Shown here piece by piece: positions 11,801-23,770 of a stretch of 64,000 bases of DNA. A program made the position numbers and the translations under genes. The stretch comes from Paragonimus westermani (lineage: Eukaryota; Platyhelminthes; Trematoda; Plagiorchiida; Troglotrematidae), in NCBI GenBank assembly GCA_008508345.1, contig QNGE01000129.1:191102-255101 (forward strand), given 5' to 3'. Each line of letters opens with the position of its first letter. Positions within the stretch are counted from its first letter, which is position 1. Below the pieces are notes generated by a model, which was given only the letters and a program-made list of their open reading frames with translations, did no database searches and was not told the DNA's origin.

Positions 11801-13588
11801 GGCATGTATAACAAGGTCAGGTTACAAGGGAGCAACGGTTGATTTAATGTGAATATGCTATTGTATTTATATGTGTGTAGGCATGGTTGTAGCAACACGA
11901 ACCTGAAACACCGGATCCCGTTCGCTTTATCAATTTGTGGGGAAGTAATCAGTAGGGAATTGTTTAGTGTGAACATCTTAAATTCAAGTCTTCTGGATCG
12001 CTGTGTTCGTTTACCGACGAGGCTCCTGAGTCGATTGGCACAGTGGTTGCTGATTTCAGAAGACGGAACATAAGTACACTTACGAATGTGTACGTGCACG
12101 TATATATATCTGTATGTAGTATGCTTTCATTCCATTTCTTTCTGGCTGAAAGCATAAGCTTTACACGAAGCACAACACTGATAGCGGTAGAGGGTGAATT
12201 TGCACAGCTCCACACGTTTCGAACAATGCTTGGAGAAATCAACACAATCTTGAACGAGACGCATAAGGGCATAGATGAAAGTGGATGAAGAACAACACAA
12301 GTATAGTTTATAATTAGACTTTCGTAAGGTTCAGCTGACATCATCAAAATTGTGAAGGACTCGATTAAACGTCTTATTCTAGTTCATCCATCCACGTATT
12401 TAAAGCAGCTTCGCCAAGAACTGTCGATGTTTCGCTCAGAATGCAAAAATATTCATATTGCATGACAAAAGGCATAGCACAAGCGGTACAAGTGAAATTC
12501 AAGTTTTCAGGTTACTACTTTGTAACGAGACTGGGAAAGATGATGGATGAACATTTCAGTCAAGTTTGTCTGACAATTCTTGGACAACACGAATGACGTT
12601 CACCTATGTTGTAAAAAGAATTTCCTATAGGGCATATAAACGGATACATTTTGTTTGGTTACTTTTATTACTTATATTGAGTAGTATAAAAACTGGGTTT
12701 ATTTCGTGAAGTTGAAACAATAAAGTGAAACTCTCTAGAAGCATCACATATATACCAGGTCGTTGGATTATGTATACATGGAAACCCGTTTGAAAGCAAT
12801 TCTCGCTATGGCCATCTCTACTGAGACAATATTTCCCGAAGATATTTCATTTGAAAAATGGCAGTGGATGAGAAACAAAGAAATCTGCTCAAAGTTCCGT
12901 GAAGTACGTACAAGAACCAGGACCTATCCCAAGACCCCTCAGTTACGTTGTGTACAATTATATGACATAATTTCATACTCTTGAATCTGAGTCCGGTGCA
13001 TCCTTCATTCGTTTAAAACTATATTTGAGGAGGTTTTGTGTAAATGCATTCAACATTCCGTAAATTTCACAGTTGGCGATATTTTTCCATGTAATATTTT
13101 CCACCCATTTACGAAGCCAACATGAACGCGAACACGCATCTCAGCAAGTGGTTTCTCAGAAATACATCAGAGCAACGAGTGAAAATTTATTCATTCAAAT
13201 AGATTGAGCCTGCAACCGCGATTGCACAAAGATGAAACTTCTAATGCCACGGGGATTACCTGTTTCCGGATGACTTGAGCCTGGGACAGATAAACTGGTC
13301 GGAGTTGTTCGTCGGAATGTAAAGGGCGACTATCTTAGGTTGTGTAATCGTATATAATCACTGTATGTTATACTGGTTATGTTTTTTCTATTGCTGCCTT
13401 GCCAGTGCCTTGCTGTAACTAATAGTATCGCCATTCTTTGCAAAATCGTCGTAGGAAAGTGGTGAGTTTAGCGTTTATTGGTTTATGTTAACATCCGAAG
13501 TTAACTATCGCGGCAGATGATAAATAAATGGTAGTTAACGTGCGTGCTATATCTAAGTCATTTTCGTTTGTGTTGCAACACAACTTAC
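8865..13588. other. Unassigned, expected to hold downstream exons of the minus-strand TSP1 gene
   Basis: The exon ending at 13589 stops inside the reading frame (phase 1), so at least one more exon should lie to its left. I could not find one with TSP1 or PLAC-like Cys spacing and matching phase. There is a run of ten G at 10461-10470. Open frames at 10508-10780 (plus) and 11644-12347 (minus, several overlapping) show no recognisable domain. Confidence 0.4.
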
Positions 13589-13742
13589 CAAATTTGCAAG
13601 GTGGAGCTTCACACTCTTCGATCACTGGAGGAATTGGAAGTTGGTTTGCGTAACACAAGGGACCGGCAGGTTGTTTATCGTGCACCCATACGCAAGTCAA
13701 TTGACGAGCTTTCACACCAACACCACCACACAATCTGGAACA
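13589..13742 (-). CDS. Exon F: second part of TSP1 number 6
   Basis: The acceptor is ttgttttcag before TGTTCC (exon begins at 13742) and the donor is TTTG followed by gtaagt (exon ends at 13589). The 154 bases give 51 codons plus one base. The peptide starts CSRLCGGVGVKARQLTC and continues to a PxC...C end (EECEAPPCKF), so it supplies all six Cys-region landmarks of a TSP1 whose Trp part (WHIGPWSR) ends the previous exon. The O-fucosylation consensus CxxS/TCG is not met (CSRLCG). The exon ends in phase 1, so the protein continues to the left. Confidence 0.85.
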
Positions 13743-16700
13743 CTGAAAACAACGTATTAAACAGTGATAAGTGCATGTTCAGGTAACCGTGCACGATTGC
13801 AGTAGTCACAACAAATAGATGACGGCGTCAATGCTGCAGAACACAATTTGTGATACGACTCAAATGGGAAATCACTAATCATGTACTGGTAGAATATGTT
13901 CTGGCTATACTGCCTTCGTTTTGCAAACTTGTATGGCTCTGTGTTTCCTTCCAGCGTAAAAATAGCTGATGTATGAACGTCCCACTTTGTCATTAGGACT
14001 CAGAAATATCTGTCAAAAAACGAACAAACCAATCAACCTCATTAAAAATTCGCTTTATTCAAAATGTAGCGACTTACTGACTTATTCATTTTACCTGGGT
14101 AGATACTCAATCGATACCAGACTGAACGGTAAATAGCTGATTAAATGATCGCTGAGCATCATCAGTTGACTGGGTTAGTCACTGTTGCAGTTCGACAGAC
14201 TGTCAGAATTAAACAAAGATAGATCAAGTAATCTGCTGAGCGTACAGGATACAGTGGTGAAAGTCGTTCAGACTGGACGTCCACTATTTATCTAAATTCC
14301 ACTCACACGTATACTTTACGTGCACGTAAAAGTACTGACAGGTCGCCAACAATCTGGTCATTCTCACAAGTGTCCGCCATCAGTTATATCTACTCTAATC
14401 AAATGCATGGTTCTTAACGTCGTGATATATCAGACATTCTATCTTGCGACGCAATTACCTGTGGGTTACTGTTTCATACATCTTTGAACGGACTTTAGTG
14501 TTGTTAATTCTGATAACCATTTACTTGAAGGAGTTGGATCATTGTTATTGTGGACAGTTCGTACTGCTTGAGTTTCAAATTTTATCGCGTTCGGTTGTTA
14601 GCTTTCGCCGACATGATCAGGTTAAGACTACGATGTTAGGTGTTGTGTCAAACTTTATATTTTAGATTGATGAACGTTCAATTTCTGTCAAGAGTCGATG
14701 TCACTTTTTTCGATGTTTTTTGATATACTCAATTCTGTTACCCCATACAATTATTATGGCAGCGAACGAATAGCCAGCGTCCAACAGTGCAGTGGGAGTT
14801 CGTCCACTTCACTTTAGTGCAAAGACCTGGTCGTTTGGTACAAACTGCAATCTAAAGCCGGAGTTACCAGTCCATCACATGTCGAACTTTCATGTGCTAC
14901 CTCAGGGATATTGACCTCAAGCGATCCAGAAAGTCATAGATTCATACTGCCACCTCCAAGCCAGCCGAACCGCACGCGTGCCTAGAAACTGCAGCGCTGA
15001 AGCGCAAAAATAGGTGCGAACAAAATAGTCTCTAACAGCTTTTTGGTGCGGGAAGCTCGCTGATTGGAAACCCTCGCATTTGTTGAGAGGATTACTGCAG
15101 TCATCTAATGGGTTTCTGAAGAAGACATATAGTGTCTGCAGTGTCCATTCACCAATCGTAAGCACCAGTTGGATACCACCTTTGAAGTTGATTTTTAAAG
15201 AATAACCAAACACGTACACTGAGCTTGATGGCTCGACCACAAAAGGAATCCTTCTTCCGAACTATTTACTGTCAACTCGGGATTGTCATCCGTACCGGAT
15301 TAAAAGGATCCAAAATTGCGATTGATCGCATGATCCAATTTTGTCCACGCCGATTTACACGTTAATTGTGATTCCCATAGTTTTGGTTTTACGCTTTTGG
15401 ACTGTAGTAACGTGAGTTGCCGAGTTGTTCAAGATCCTTCTGAGGGTGTACGACATTAAGTTACAGACAGCAGATTTTCATGATTTAATCGCATGCAAAT
15501 GATGCTGTGTTAGTGCATCGACAGATCTGTCGTGGATGTCAGAAGTAAAACGTCCTTAAAGCCGAGTTGCTTGTAAACTAAACGATCGACTATCAAAAAC
15601 CAGTGATTACTGCTAAGTAGTTGTTCCTGTCCAGACAAGAACTCGTGGCCATGGGAGATTCAGCATTTTGACACAGGGTCTTCGAGTGCATGGTGTGGAA
15701 ATAGTGGTTGGAGGTCGAAAAATTCTGTACTTTCTGTCCGTCAAAATTTGGTCTACTTTGACTGGACTTGGTAGACTCAATGTGTCTGGTGAGTTGACTG
15801 AATGGTCGGATTCCGTTGAGTGCGTGGAGATCAAATTTGAGCATGACTTTCTCAAACCAAGGGTTAGCAGTATTGGTCTATATACCCGAATAAATTCAGA
15901 GGTAATCGACTTGTCGTGCAACATACGTAGCACGTTTCCACAGAAAAATGGTATATAGAGTAAGAGGCGGTATAAATAGGAAACTCTTTTACTAAATGAC
16001 AACACAGAATTGATATGAAACCAATTTTGACGCGCAGTTTGGACGCAAAATTGGTGACACTAAGTGCCGCCTTGCGTTTTCCGTCTATAGTGCCACAGGG
16101 ACTGTCGCTAGCGGAAGGCAATGAAACAATGTAGACTATATATCCAACCTTGTGCTACTCAACGTGTGTGTGCGTGAAATGCCTTCGGTAACCGTTTTCA
16201 ACCAGTATGTTAAGTATGAAGTGTTTCCTCCTGTAGAATATCATTAGGGCAGATTTTGGCAGCTCTGTCTTCTAGATTCCCGGGGCTTGTTGGTTAACCA
16301 GCTGAACATGTAACATCAACTTCCGCTTATGAAGTGTAGGTACATCAATACGCGTTCCGACTGTTGTGCACGTACTAACGTGTTTAGATGGAAATACAAC
16401 GTCTGGATTCTACAAAAGCTTGACATACAGCAGATGTACCGTTCAGATCCTAACAATGTGGTGAAATTCTTGTCAATTTTGGGAGCTAGACTTACTGAGG
16501 TCTGTTCCAAAAGGACAATCCAGATCCATGATGGATGGATTTCTATTTATTCGACTGAGCATAAGGTCAAACATCCACTGATCCTCACTGGAGTGAAACA
16601 GAAACTTTTAGAGTCCACCTGATGACCTTGGGAGTTATCGAGTGGAGTCAGCCAAGGAGAAGGAATAGGTGTGAATCGTTCTCTCCAATCCATTGACCCA

Positions 16701-18371
16701 CTGGTCATCATTGACGTGTCGGTAATTTCATATTTGTGCTGAAAACCTTACAGCAGAACGTTGGATGTCCCATGGGGTCTTGTCCCCATCCAGACAGGAC
16801 ATGTTTGATAATGACTACTAGATGTACGACGGATTTGTTGCCTAAATGAGTGGATAATTATTGTGAAAATCTCAATTTCCTAAGTTACTGTCTTAAAGGA
16901 GGTGCATTTGCCGTCGTCAGTTTATCCAATTCCGTATTCGCTGTCGCAGAATTGGTGGGTCAGTTGTTTGTCCGAATACGCCCATTAGGTAAGGTAACAG
17001 CAAATACTTCGGTCTCTTTAGAACTCAGTATTTAGCGGTGAGAATCTTGGATGCACACAACGAATCCTGTGGTTTAACTGGTCAGTTTCACCTGCCTGTC
17101 ATCAGTAGAATGCGTTGCTTTCTAAGCCCCTACAAAACAATCCTTAGAACAACAAATCAGGGTAGGTTTTCACTTTCTCGAAATACTTCCTCCTCGTTTG
17201 CGTTTTGAGAGCCCCACTGACAGATTTGGGAGCGCCATGTGGATTAACTCATGGAATAACACCAAATTTCTCTGCACGCTTACAATGGGGCACACGGACA
17301 GGTACCACTTTCGCTACACCGATTCGTCCAGTTGGCAGACATTTCCCAGTTGACGTGCATTTCTAATTTTAGTCAAACAGACAGATTTTTACCAACAGAC
17401 AAGTCGGACAGGAACAATGCATCAATTTTGGTATCCCTTAGCACTACAGTTTGCATCTGTGCATTCTCTCATTGCTTTGCATTTTGAACAAACTGTGAGA
17501 AAATTTCGCTCTGCACGATGACATTTCATAAAGAATGTGAGGCAAATGTTTCGTATGGTGACATAGAAAAAATTGTTCTGCAGCCGTGAAAATTTTTAAC
17601 AAAAACTACCTGTCCATAAATTTTAACATTTCCACTCCCTGGCGTGGCCTTCTAGTTCAGCTGGTAGAGCGCTTGCTGCGTTTGGGCGCGCTGTTTCAGT
17701 CGACGATTCGAGCTCAGCGGAATCCCAAAGTTTTCGCAATTGGGTCTCATCTAAATCACAAAATCTCACACCAGTTGCAAGTAATGCACTTTCGATAAGT
17801 GTTTGACTGGAGAAAACATCGACCTGACAAAGGAAAGCCACCCAGCAAATTTGTGGTCATGTGAAGCAGGCTATGAGATTAAGTTTTCCGAATGCATCTG
17901 GGCCTAGTAGTCTGCTGACGCTGAGCTGCAGACCAACCTTAGTTGTTGGGTGGTTTACCACCTTGCATGTTGTGTCCAGTGGCTGATCGCCAGCACGCAA
18001 CGCGTGCGTGTCTGTGCGGTGGACCCCTTTGCAATCGCATCACTCTTGGTACGTCAGCGCGTCCGTAAGCTTGCCCTTGTCTACCTGGTTGAATCGCGTC
18101 ATGTGACATTCCGTATTGGACAGGTGAGCATTAGATTGCTTTCGCTTGCGTGTGGCCACTATGCGGTTCCCTACCTTACTGCCTGCTGTTTGTACTGGGA
18201 TCTGTAGATGATCTACTATGATTTCTGTGATTCACTCCATACTAAACTGTGCCTTAACATCCATCTGATTAAAATTGAGTTACCCAAACCTGAAATGTTG
18301 TGTTGCACATATCTTTGGTCAGAAAGAAGAAACACGAATACACGACTTATTTTAACACAGTTTATATTTAC
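13743..18371 (-). other. Intron between exons F and E
   Basis: About 4.6 kb with consensus splice ends. It contains the tRNA-like SINE at 17641-17725. Two overlapping minus-strand open frames at 15593-16005 (one ending with the string LNLPWP, which resembles the C-terminal end of Penelope-like proteins) and an unrecognised minus-strand frame at 14917-15240 are probably transposon debris. The stretch 17940-18205 is more G+C-rich than its surroundings and looks like part of a repeat, but I cannot name it. Confidence 0.55.
17641..17725 (+). mobile_element. tRNA-derived SINE head
   Basis: The stretch GGCCTTCTAGTTCAGCTGG, continuing with TAGAGCG, has a very good A box and can form a D-arm (GTTC with GAGC). 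About 40 bases on, GATTCGAGCTC serves as the B box. The spacing fits a tRNA, but the anticodon arm does not fold well and no proper acceptor stem closes it, so it is a tRNA-like SINE head rather than a working tRNA gene. The body after about 17725 is not clear. Confidence 0.65.
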
Positions 18372-18542
18372 CCGTGACCACGGCCCGATATGCCACTTTA
18401 CTTGACAAACCGGATTTGGGCAGGACAGATCAGGTTTTTCGGATAAATCGCACAAGCTGTCTTCTACTAACCGGGCTCCAATTCGACACGTCAAATTGCC
18501 CTTGAACGAACCCTGATCGACTGCAATGCATCGATCAGTGCA
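18372..18542 (-). CDS. Exon E: TSP1 number 5 (rest) and start of number 6
   Basis: The acceptor is tttttttggcag before TGCACT and the donor is CACGG followed by gtaaat. The exon has 171 bases, 57 codons, phase 0 at both ends. It starts CTDRCIAVDQGSFKGNLTC, continues to CPNPVC, and ends with QVKWHIGPWSR. The first part completes the TSP1 begun at the end of exon D (PAWVVEGADSSV). The last part starts the next TSP1, with a W-x4-W pair. The open frame runs past both splice sites, so the ends rest on splice signals and on the domain match across the joins. Confidence 0.87.
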
Positions 18543-20619
18543 CTGCCAAAAAAACAATGTATAAAACAGATTAGACGACGTGAGCAAACAGAGCTGAATC
18601 GTTTGTTGGAAGGTTACATTACGACCAGTTTTCATTTAAGTAGTGATGACTGAACTTGAGATTAACTTCCCGTCATTGCAAAGCTTCTAGATATGAAGGA
18701 TGAATCAGAAGGTTTGAAATCCACTAAGGGTTCGAGTTTCTGGCTACAGCATGCATGACTGACTTTGGTACAGTTCAGCGACTGGACAAATTGTGTTTGT
18801 CTGGATGTGCGTGGAGTTGGATGTCTAACTACAGTAACCTAATCCATGACTTATTACTCATCAGAAGACAGCAGAACGGACGAATGGGAGCTCAGTAATC
18901 CAATAAGTCTCATCAAATTAGCTTTATGGATTCTCACCGTCCATCATGCATGGTATTATGTACAACGTCTGAGCTTCTTTTTGACTGAGCATTTCAGCTT
19001 CGCAGGACTCTTTCTGACCTTATTCAACACTGTCTTCAAGCTGTTTGAGCCAATGAAAAGCTACACTTGACGTCAAATCTGTTAAAATGCATATTTAAGG
19101 AATGTGGTCACATAACAAAGATAACGGTTCGATTCCATTTTGACTGACGGGTTGGATGAGGATGATGCTAGGTAAATAGTGATGAGGACTCACACAGATA
19201 CACACAGCAAACTACTAGCGACGCACATGGAACTTGTTTGGTCTGTCGTACCTGGTAAAACGTCGTGTGCATGGGCGGAGAGCTCTCTTGTTTACTTGAA
19301 GCTTCGAGCCCTTTGAGCGGTGATCAGTTGGGAAAGGCATCATATGATGAACTATACTCCCTCCCCAAGTTGCTGGTATATTAACAACTCATTCATTAAT
19401 AGTGTCAATAGCTTCTCAACAAGCGACTCTGATTTTACCGGTGAGCCATTGGATAAGAAACTCGCTGACATCACAAGTGTTGTCAATCAGACGTTTGTGC
19501 AGAAGTCACTCACCTATAAAGTCTAAACGGAGTTTATATGCTTACAGGAAGTTTTCTGGTCCCGAATGAACATCAGGAATGAGTACGTTCTGTGAATGTT
19601 TCTTTGGATACTGCTGTCTATATATGGTGGGCCAAATACTGCATAGACCCATTGTCCTCGATTGGTAACTACGTAGTATGAATACTACTCAACCCGAATG
19701 CAGGTTACTAACTGCGAAGTTTGAGTGACTGACTGACTGACGCATCAGAGTTCAGGTAGAGTGGTGATGGTGACATCGTTTGTTGAACGTGTTCGCATAT
19801 GAAAAAATCAAATATTAGGACAGAATTCTACTCCAAAAAAGAGCTGGAGGACGGATTTTGTGCTTGTCATTAGGATTCTCTATAATGAAGTTGACATCTT
19901 CACTTCAAGCCACTGCAATACGTTGTTATGTCTTCAAGCGACTTTATCATTTCTGCTTGACTGTTATGGACGTGATAGGCTGTTTTTCTCTTGTAATTTT
20001 GAAACAACATGTGATTTGGCGAATCTGTGACGTTACACTATAGAGCTGGCCGGACCCTTGTGAAGCGCACAAATCGTAGTAGTTTCTAGGCAGCTGCATG
20101 GAGTTTATCGTGAGTAAAGCGTTCGACCAAATTGCTTGCGATAGGGCAGAGCGCTAAGGTTTCTGTTACATCCATACCTGGACCTATACGTAATAACTAA
20201 GGTATCTGCGTCTTTTGTATCAACTGGTATTTGTTGAACTGGCAGCTGAACTTATGTTCACATGATTCATATAACCTGAATCGTGAACACCAATTTTAGG
20301 ATCATCGTGTATTTCCCTGTGGTAACACTTTCACTGAAATAAATTTTTGTGTACCTAGACTGTTTTATCTGCTGGAAAGCCTATCTTAACGGCAAATTCG
20401 GTATTGTTGATAAAATGTACTAGTAAAACCGCGCACAACTGCGCTGGTTTAAACTTTCTTTCTCTTATGTACAGAGTCTGTGAATAACATATGGTTCCCT
20501 GATGTGCCTATGGTTTACACTTGAACTAACTAAATAACTGTGTTGTTGCAAGTACTATTATCAGAAATGACGGTCTGTTAAAACACAAAATGTTAGTTTT
20601 AGAACACTACGTCACTTAC
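18543..20619 (-). other. Intron between exons E and D
   Basis: About 2.1 kb. It has a short GACT tandem (19725-19741) and a plus-strand open frame at 19320-19526 with no recognisable domain. Nothing else that I can support. Confidence 0.6.
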
Positions 20620-21219
20620 TACAGAAGAGTCCGCTCCTTCAACAACCCAGGCCGGACACTTCTTACTCTTTATACATTTTCGTTTACTCAACGGCTTCGG
20701 TAGGAGTTTGTCTAAACAAGCTTGATCGTCCAATATTTGGTAAAAGCGTGTATCCACTCTTTCACATCGCACTGTACGAAACTGTTGTCCAGCGTCACCG
20801 CAGGCGACAGAACAAGCACTCCAAGGACCTTCAACCCATTGAACAATCGCGTGAACCGCTGCCAAATCTTTTGGATCGTCGCTCATCATGCCCTTGGTCC
20901 ACAAACGGTTCCGCTGGACCCAGTCATGAAAACCTTCTGCTGGGGTACGTGGAATGAACGAGACTTCCGCATGTCGACTACCGGCATTACATTGCCACTC
21001 GCCTGCATCCATGCTACGAAAACTACGAATTCGAAGACGGCCGCGTTTGTCAACCGTGACACGTTCTTTGCTGGAACCGGTATATCTGAGCTCGCCGTGG
21101 TTTGGATGATTCCAAATGATGTCATGCACGGAGAAGTAGTGCACTGGACACAACACAGTCAGGCGGGTGAATGGGATGACAAACGCACGTTGTCCAACTT
21201 GCAGATTCAAAATTTTTGC
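20620..21219 (-). CDS. Exon D: Ig domain plus TSP1 number 4
   Basis: The acceptor is ttttaacag before GCAAAA and the donor is TCTGTA followed by gtaagt. The exon has 600 bases, 200 codons, phase 0 at both ends. Residues 1-90 form an Ig domain: VGQRAFVIPFTRLTVLCP with Cys24, Trp36 in DIIW, and the D-x-G-x-x-x-C end (Asp71, Gly73, Cys77). The run VGxxAxxxPxTxxxxCP is typical of the Ig domains in ADAMTSL1/3. After a linker of about 35 residues comes a TSP1 (QWVEGPWSACSVACG, then RTVRC, to KSKKC). The exon ends at the beginning of the next TSP1 (PAWVVEGADSSV). CSVACG lacks the Ser/Thr needed for O-fucosylation. Confidence 0.9.
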
Positions 21220-21443
21220 CTGTTAAAAAGCGAAAAATAAAGTACTGGGGTTTATCAGTCCTTCCAGAAGCCATCTTGGTATCGTTATCTTTGATCTTGT
21301 TGCATTCAAAAGGACAGGTTAGGACATTCGCAATCGCTACCGTCAGTCCCGGTTAGTTTTGGTCGGCTGTTACTGTGAGATGGAACTTTGTTCAGTATTT
21401 TTTACGTCGAGGTATATTCTCAGAACGAATTTTGGGGCTTTGA

Positions 21444-21556
21444 TATTGACGTGTTCGCCGAGCTTGGCATTTAGGTTGCAAAAGTTTCATCACCAAGCGA
21501 GGCGACATCATCAGTGCGTAAGTGTTCCAGCGTATAGCTTTGAATGTGGCGTTTGG
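21444..21556 (-). repeat. Dispersed repeat, copy 2 (matches 8746-8864)
   Basis: This copy lies in the intron just upstream of the Ig exon, in the same orientation as the copy at 8.8 kb. It carries the better preserved hammerhead. A plus-strand open frame across it (21359-21580) is a chance reading. Confidence 0.75.
21456..21535 (-). ncRNA. Hammerhead ribozyme, Penelope type, core intact
   Basis: On the minus strand: CUGAUGA (21514-21508), stem II GUCGCC with GGUGAU around loop UCGCUU, then GAAAC (21488-21484) and UUUUGC. Against the 8.8 kb copy, stem II has A to G on one side and C to U on the other. Both changes turn Watson-Crick pairs into G-U pairs, so the helix stays closed. The consensus of the two copies, GAAACGUUUGC, has a palindromic ACGU at stem III, again pointing to a dimer mode; in this copy G has become U, which weakens it. 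It lies inside an intron of the minus-strand gene in the sense orientation. Confidence 0.75.
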
Positions 21557-22401
21557 GGCTTTAGATATTGTCTTACATGAGGTTTAACAGACCAGTTTCG
21601 GCTGCATGTTCATCCACGTTTACGTAACATAGCGACACCTGCGTCAGTGAGTGGAAGAACACCTCTAAATTAACTGAGGCGGGTGTCAGACGAACAAAAG
21701 AATAACAAATCTAGTAACACCTGTGGAAAACCTTCAACGGGTTGGTCACAACAGACCAGATAATTTTGTTATATAACCAGAACTTGACAAATTTCAACAT
21801 CAGTGAAAGGGTAGTTATCAGCAAAGACGAGCAATGTGAAATTCATTTCTATTCCTCTTGGTGGTGATCTTTTGGATTCCAAATTCACTACGTTCAAATT
21901 CCGTCACTTTGGTAAGTTATTCGAAGTCTGTGACTGATTTAGTCGTTGACCAAACATGCACTTGTGAAGTAAGTCTTCTTATGGTTAATTGAGAGGAAAA
22001 CTAGATTCATCTTACTGTGAACTTTTCAATACCGCTGTAGCAAATACAAGACATTATAAATGAAACTTTTCACAGCTAGCTAAAGACGTGTCAGATTCTT
22101 GTTGCTACGACCGCTACGGTTCCATAGTATAGTATTGCAAAGTAGTTAATTAACACAAAAATACAGTAATCACCGGAGTGTGAATAGGAAACATGAGGAA
22201 CGGCTGGACAAATCCAGTATAACAGTTAAAGGTCTGGGACTGCAATGTAGAACATAAAAAATTAATATTTCTGGTTAATACATCCTTTTTATTAATTAGT
22301 TTAGACCTTTAAGCCGCTTGCGTTTGGCTATCAAAAGCACAAGCAACCTCCGGCAATCCAGAAGAGGTTGAAAAAGAAAGTTTGCCAAAATAATCACTCA
22401 C

Positions 22402-22512
22402 CTTTCATGAACCACAATAATCACGACCCTGTGCTTTAGTGGCGAGATGTCTGGACTATCAATCTGTGATGGTCTTTCAGTTAGACTCCCAGTACCCACC
22501 GTAGGTTCCATT
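22402..22512 (-). CDS. Possible exon between the Cys-rich exon and the Ig exon
   Basis: Read on the minus strand, aagctgtag precedes AATGGAACC and TGAAAG precedes gtgagt, a very good donor. The 111 bases begin in phase 2, which fits the end of exon 23607-23770, and give 36 codons without a stop, ending LKHRVVIIVVHE. In ADAMTSL proteins a short basic stretch precedes the Ig domain, so this is a sensible place. However, it ends in phase 2 while exon D begins in phase 0, and a direct join would run into a stop. A missed micro-exon, a base error or a wrong call are all possible. Confidence 0.4.
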
Positions 22513-23606
22513 CTACAGCTTGGTTGATGGTAAAATGACCCGGCAAACGCGAAGTGGATCTACACCCGTCCGTGGTCAGTCACTGTAACCACTTGTTTGG
22601 AATATAAATTTTCAACATGCCGCTATATCATTCTAATTAAAGGTGTTCAGCACCACATAGTAAGATCATGTCACGACGATATTTGTTAAAGAAGATCATG
22701 ATAGAGAGTAATTGAGGGGAAGTAGAGTGACTTAGTTCCCGGGTTGTCTGCAGACAAAGACAATATGTCGAATGATTCAGTTACAACTGATTACTGCCAA
22801 ATCGCTAGTAGATAAAAGGAATCCATTGTATCAGATATCTATCCAGTGTGGCACACAGCTCATCGGGACGAGTTCCTACTCATGTTTCGCACAGGTATTT
22901 CCAACGATTATCCGATTTGTAAGAATATGTATGCACACGTACATATTTGTATTTGATACGTTCGCATTCCTTTTGGCTCAGTTTAAGGGAATATTTTAGC
23001 ATAATTTCGGCTAATTTTTGATGGCTACTTCATGGGACTTGACCTACATTTACAGAAAACTTCATGATTGATTCCGTTAAAAAACGGACCCACTTCAAAT
23101 ACGACGACAGTTGCTCTCTGTTTCACTCACTCACTATCCGAACCGTTATCACACGTGTACTTCTGTGCGCCTAATAGCGGGATGCTTCGAAAAAGGTTAT
23201 TGTTCAGACACGTGGTTCACATGATCTCACGTGACCTGCATGTCTGGCTTTCTTACAAACATGAAATTCCGACTACTTCCCCTCAGGCAACAAATATAGT
23301 CCGTTTTGTGGTTCAAAAATTACCTAATTGGTCATCGTTCGCTAACGGTAGGAGGAATTCCAGATAGAGATCTTTAAAGGGTAGGTTTCGGGTTCATATC
23401 TGAACACAGAAATTGAACACAGTCGACTACTTGGTCCTTCTGATGTTAATGTTAGACTATTTATCGTTTTGAGCTTGCATAATATCCGGATGCACCTGTT
23501 CACTCCTCAGGTTTGGGCGAAATTCTCGTGTAGACTAAGGCTAACGCTGCTTCACGTTTAGATCTGTAGATCGGTTTGCGTACTACACTACACTTCACTA
23601 ACTTAC

Positions 23607-23770
23607 CGACAGAATGGCCATGTAGTCATTTTGACCGTCTTCACTTCGAGTGGTTTTACAGTCCGTTCTTCTCTTATTTGTCCTCTCAAATGCGGTCCGC
23701 AACACTGACCTTCAGACCGCTGTTTTTTGCACACATTCCCTGATGTGAGACACACTGTCAGTCTAGGTAC
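23607..23770 (-). CDS. Exon C: Cys-rich linker
   Basis: The acceptor is ttactgttccag before GTACCT and the donor is TGTCG followed by gtaagt. The exon has 164 bases, begins in phase 0 (which fits exon B), and gives 54 codons plus two bases. The peptide has Cys at 7, 14, 23, 24 and 54 (VCLTSGNVC, then GQCCGPH, and TTWPFC at the end). This is not a standard TSP1, Kunitz or Ig pattern; I do not recognise the module. The strong splice sites, fitting phase and Cys content support a real exon. Confidence 0.65.

Noticed and set aside
17641..17725. A functional tRNA gene
   Set aside because: The A and B boxes and D-arm are good, but there is no clean anticodon arm and no closed acceptor stem; a SINE head is the better reading.
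20722..21240. 172-codon plus-strand open frame as a gene
   Set aside because: It is the antisense shadow of the Ig/TSP1 exon, which has clear domains and splice sites on the minus strand.
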